NCBI GenBank assembly: GCA_027922465.2
Contig: BQMF02000102.1
Coordinates: 744,001-808,000 of the forward strand
DNA length: 64,000 nt
From: Turritopsis dohrnii
Lineage: Eukaryota > Cnidaria > Hydrozoa > Anthoathecata > Oceaniidae
Reading direction: 5' to 3'
Shown here piece by piece: positions 62,946 to 64,000 of this stretch. The position numbers and the translations under genes are program-made. The stretch's first letter is position 1; every line of letters begins with the position of its first letter. Below the pieces are notes generated by a model. The model did no database searches and was not told where the DNA came from. It saw nothing but the letters and a program-made list of their open reading frames with translations.

Positions 62946-64000
62946 GTATGTTATTTGTAATCTATATATTATATTGAAATATTACATGGCCCACCCAGTA
63001 TTGAATTTTGTGCAGCTGATTTGTGCAATAGGATGTGTGAAAAAATAATCTGCACAAAATCAGATAATGTTGTTTTTCTTAGGAATTTATAAATATCCAA
63101 AGTAAGTGTGGACAAATAAATGTTTTAATCATCATCAATCCCTGTATAATTTTAACATGTGTCTTTTTAAATAATTTGAGTTTCTCCAATAGTATTTTCA
63201 TCATGTCTATTATATTCATCATCATCATCTTCTACCTCATCATCCTCGTTGTTCTTTATTTTTTCAGGCTCAATGTACTTTCATTTACTTTTCTTTCTGT
63301 TATTATGAAACCTTGAATTGTTTCTCGTTTTTTTCCACATACAAGCAACCAATACTCTGAAATGCTTGAACAGCATTGCAGGCTGAAGAGCCATTTGATA
63401 GGCAGCTTTCAGAAGTGTACCCTTCTTCACTAGAGGACACAACAGATTGGGTGATGGAGAGCCATTTTTTGTTAGTTTTTATTCCATCAGGACTAATAAA
63501 AGCTTTCAAAATATTACTACAGTCTGTTTGAGACTTAGCCCTGACTTCAGAGTAGAACCTATCACTTTTTCCTATCACTAAAATTTTATTGAACAAGGAA
63601 TTGGTTCTATCACTTATTTCCATCACTTTTTTTGTGTCCTATTTTTTTTAATTCTTGTGACTATTTTGGAAAGAGATAGAAATGAATCAACTTCTGTTGT
63701 CTTTCCAATGATTTTGTCTTTGCCCCACGATAAAAATGTTGCTAGTGTAACTCTATTGACTTTTCCAGTCTTTATGCAGAATGATCAGATAGAATAAGTA
63801 TCACACATGACAGAATATGCTATCGAATTTTGAATTCTGATTCTGAAAATTACACAAAAAATCACTTTTTGTTCATGAGATATCGCTGTTTAAAGTTTTT
63901 GCTCAAAACTTGATCTCCATGGAAACGTGACATCACATCGTGCAAGAATGAATTGCTGACATATAAACACATTAATAACTCAGGAAATTATAATGATGCA
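62946..64000. other. Intron of the kinase gene (to window end)
   Basis: No further kinase exon is visible. A 107-codon minus ORF (63303-63626) is Ser-rich and open but matches nothing I know; it may be part of an unidentified repeat. The last 200 bp (TATCGCTGTTTAAAGTTTTT, CCATGGAAACGTGACATCAC) look like a transposon end. Confidence 0.4.

Overview
This is AT-rich, intron-rich animal DNA. I read it as an early-branching metazoan, most likely a cnidarian and perhaps a hydrozoan. That is inferred from the very low GC, the crowded mix of DNA transposons, Mag-like LTR, Penelope-like and CR1/Jockey-like elements, and a peflin gene with short exons in large introns. No species is proven. Only three host loci can be supported; most of the rest is mobile DNA and its debris, often nested.

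Layout. 1-14 kb: a 24-bp-TIR foldback MITE, a minisatellite, and a minus-strand gene with an integrase-type DDE core. That gene is split by two insertions about 28 bp apart: a young LTR retrotransposon (4903-9746, identical 107-bp LTRs, TSD AGTAT) and a 2.46-kb element with perfect 31-bp TIRs and CAACGTTG arrays (9780-12243). 14.6-15.1 kb: an intact single-exon gene for a small secreted, probably GPI-anchored, cysteine-rich protein (minus). 15-33 kb: mainly MITEs, pogo/Tigger remnants, LINE fragments, a tRNA-derived SINE split by a 3.2-kb TIR element, and a Penelope-like fragment with a perfect 57-bp inverted arm.

34.07-57.09 kb: the peflin (penta-EF-hand) gene on the plus strand, six exons visible. 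Its 15.5-kb intron holds a hAT pseudogene, a nearly complete Tigger element (43984-46768) that carries a divergently transcribed HIRAN-like gene beside its transposase, and a TTAA-flanked THAP-carrying element. Its 5.2-kb intron holds a CR1/Jockey-like LINE broken by a MITE with a clean 5-bp TSD.

57.86-64 kb: the first 13 recognisable exons of a protein-kinase-like gene on the plus strand, starting about 0.8 kb after the peflin stop. It includes four tandemly duplicated in-frame micro-exons (42, 42, 42 and 33 nt) and runs off the window.

The strongest candidates for something undescribed are the Tigger element with its HIRAN partner and repeated motif in the shared promoter, and the micro-exon array of the kinase gene. 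All family assignments are by eye from motifs; no database search was run.
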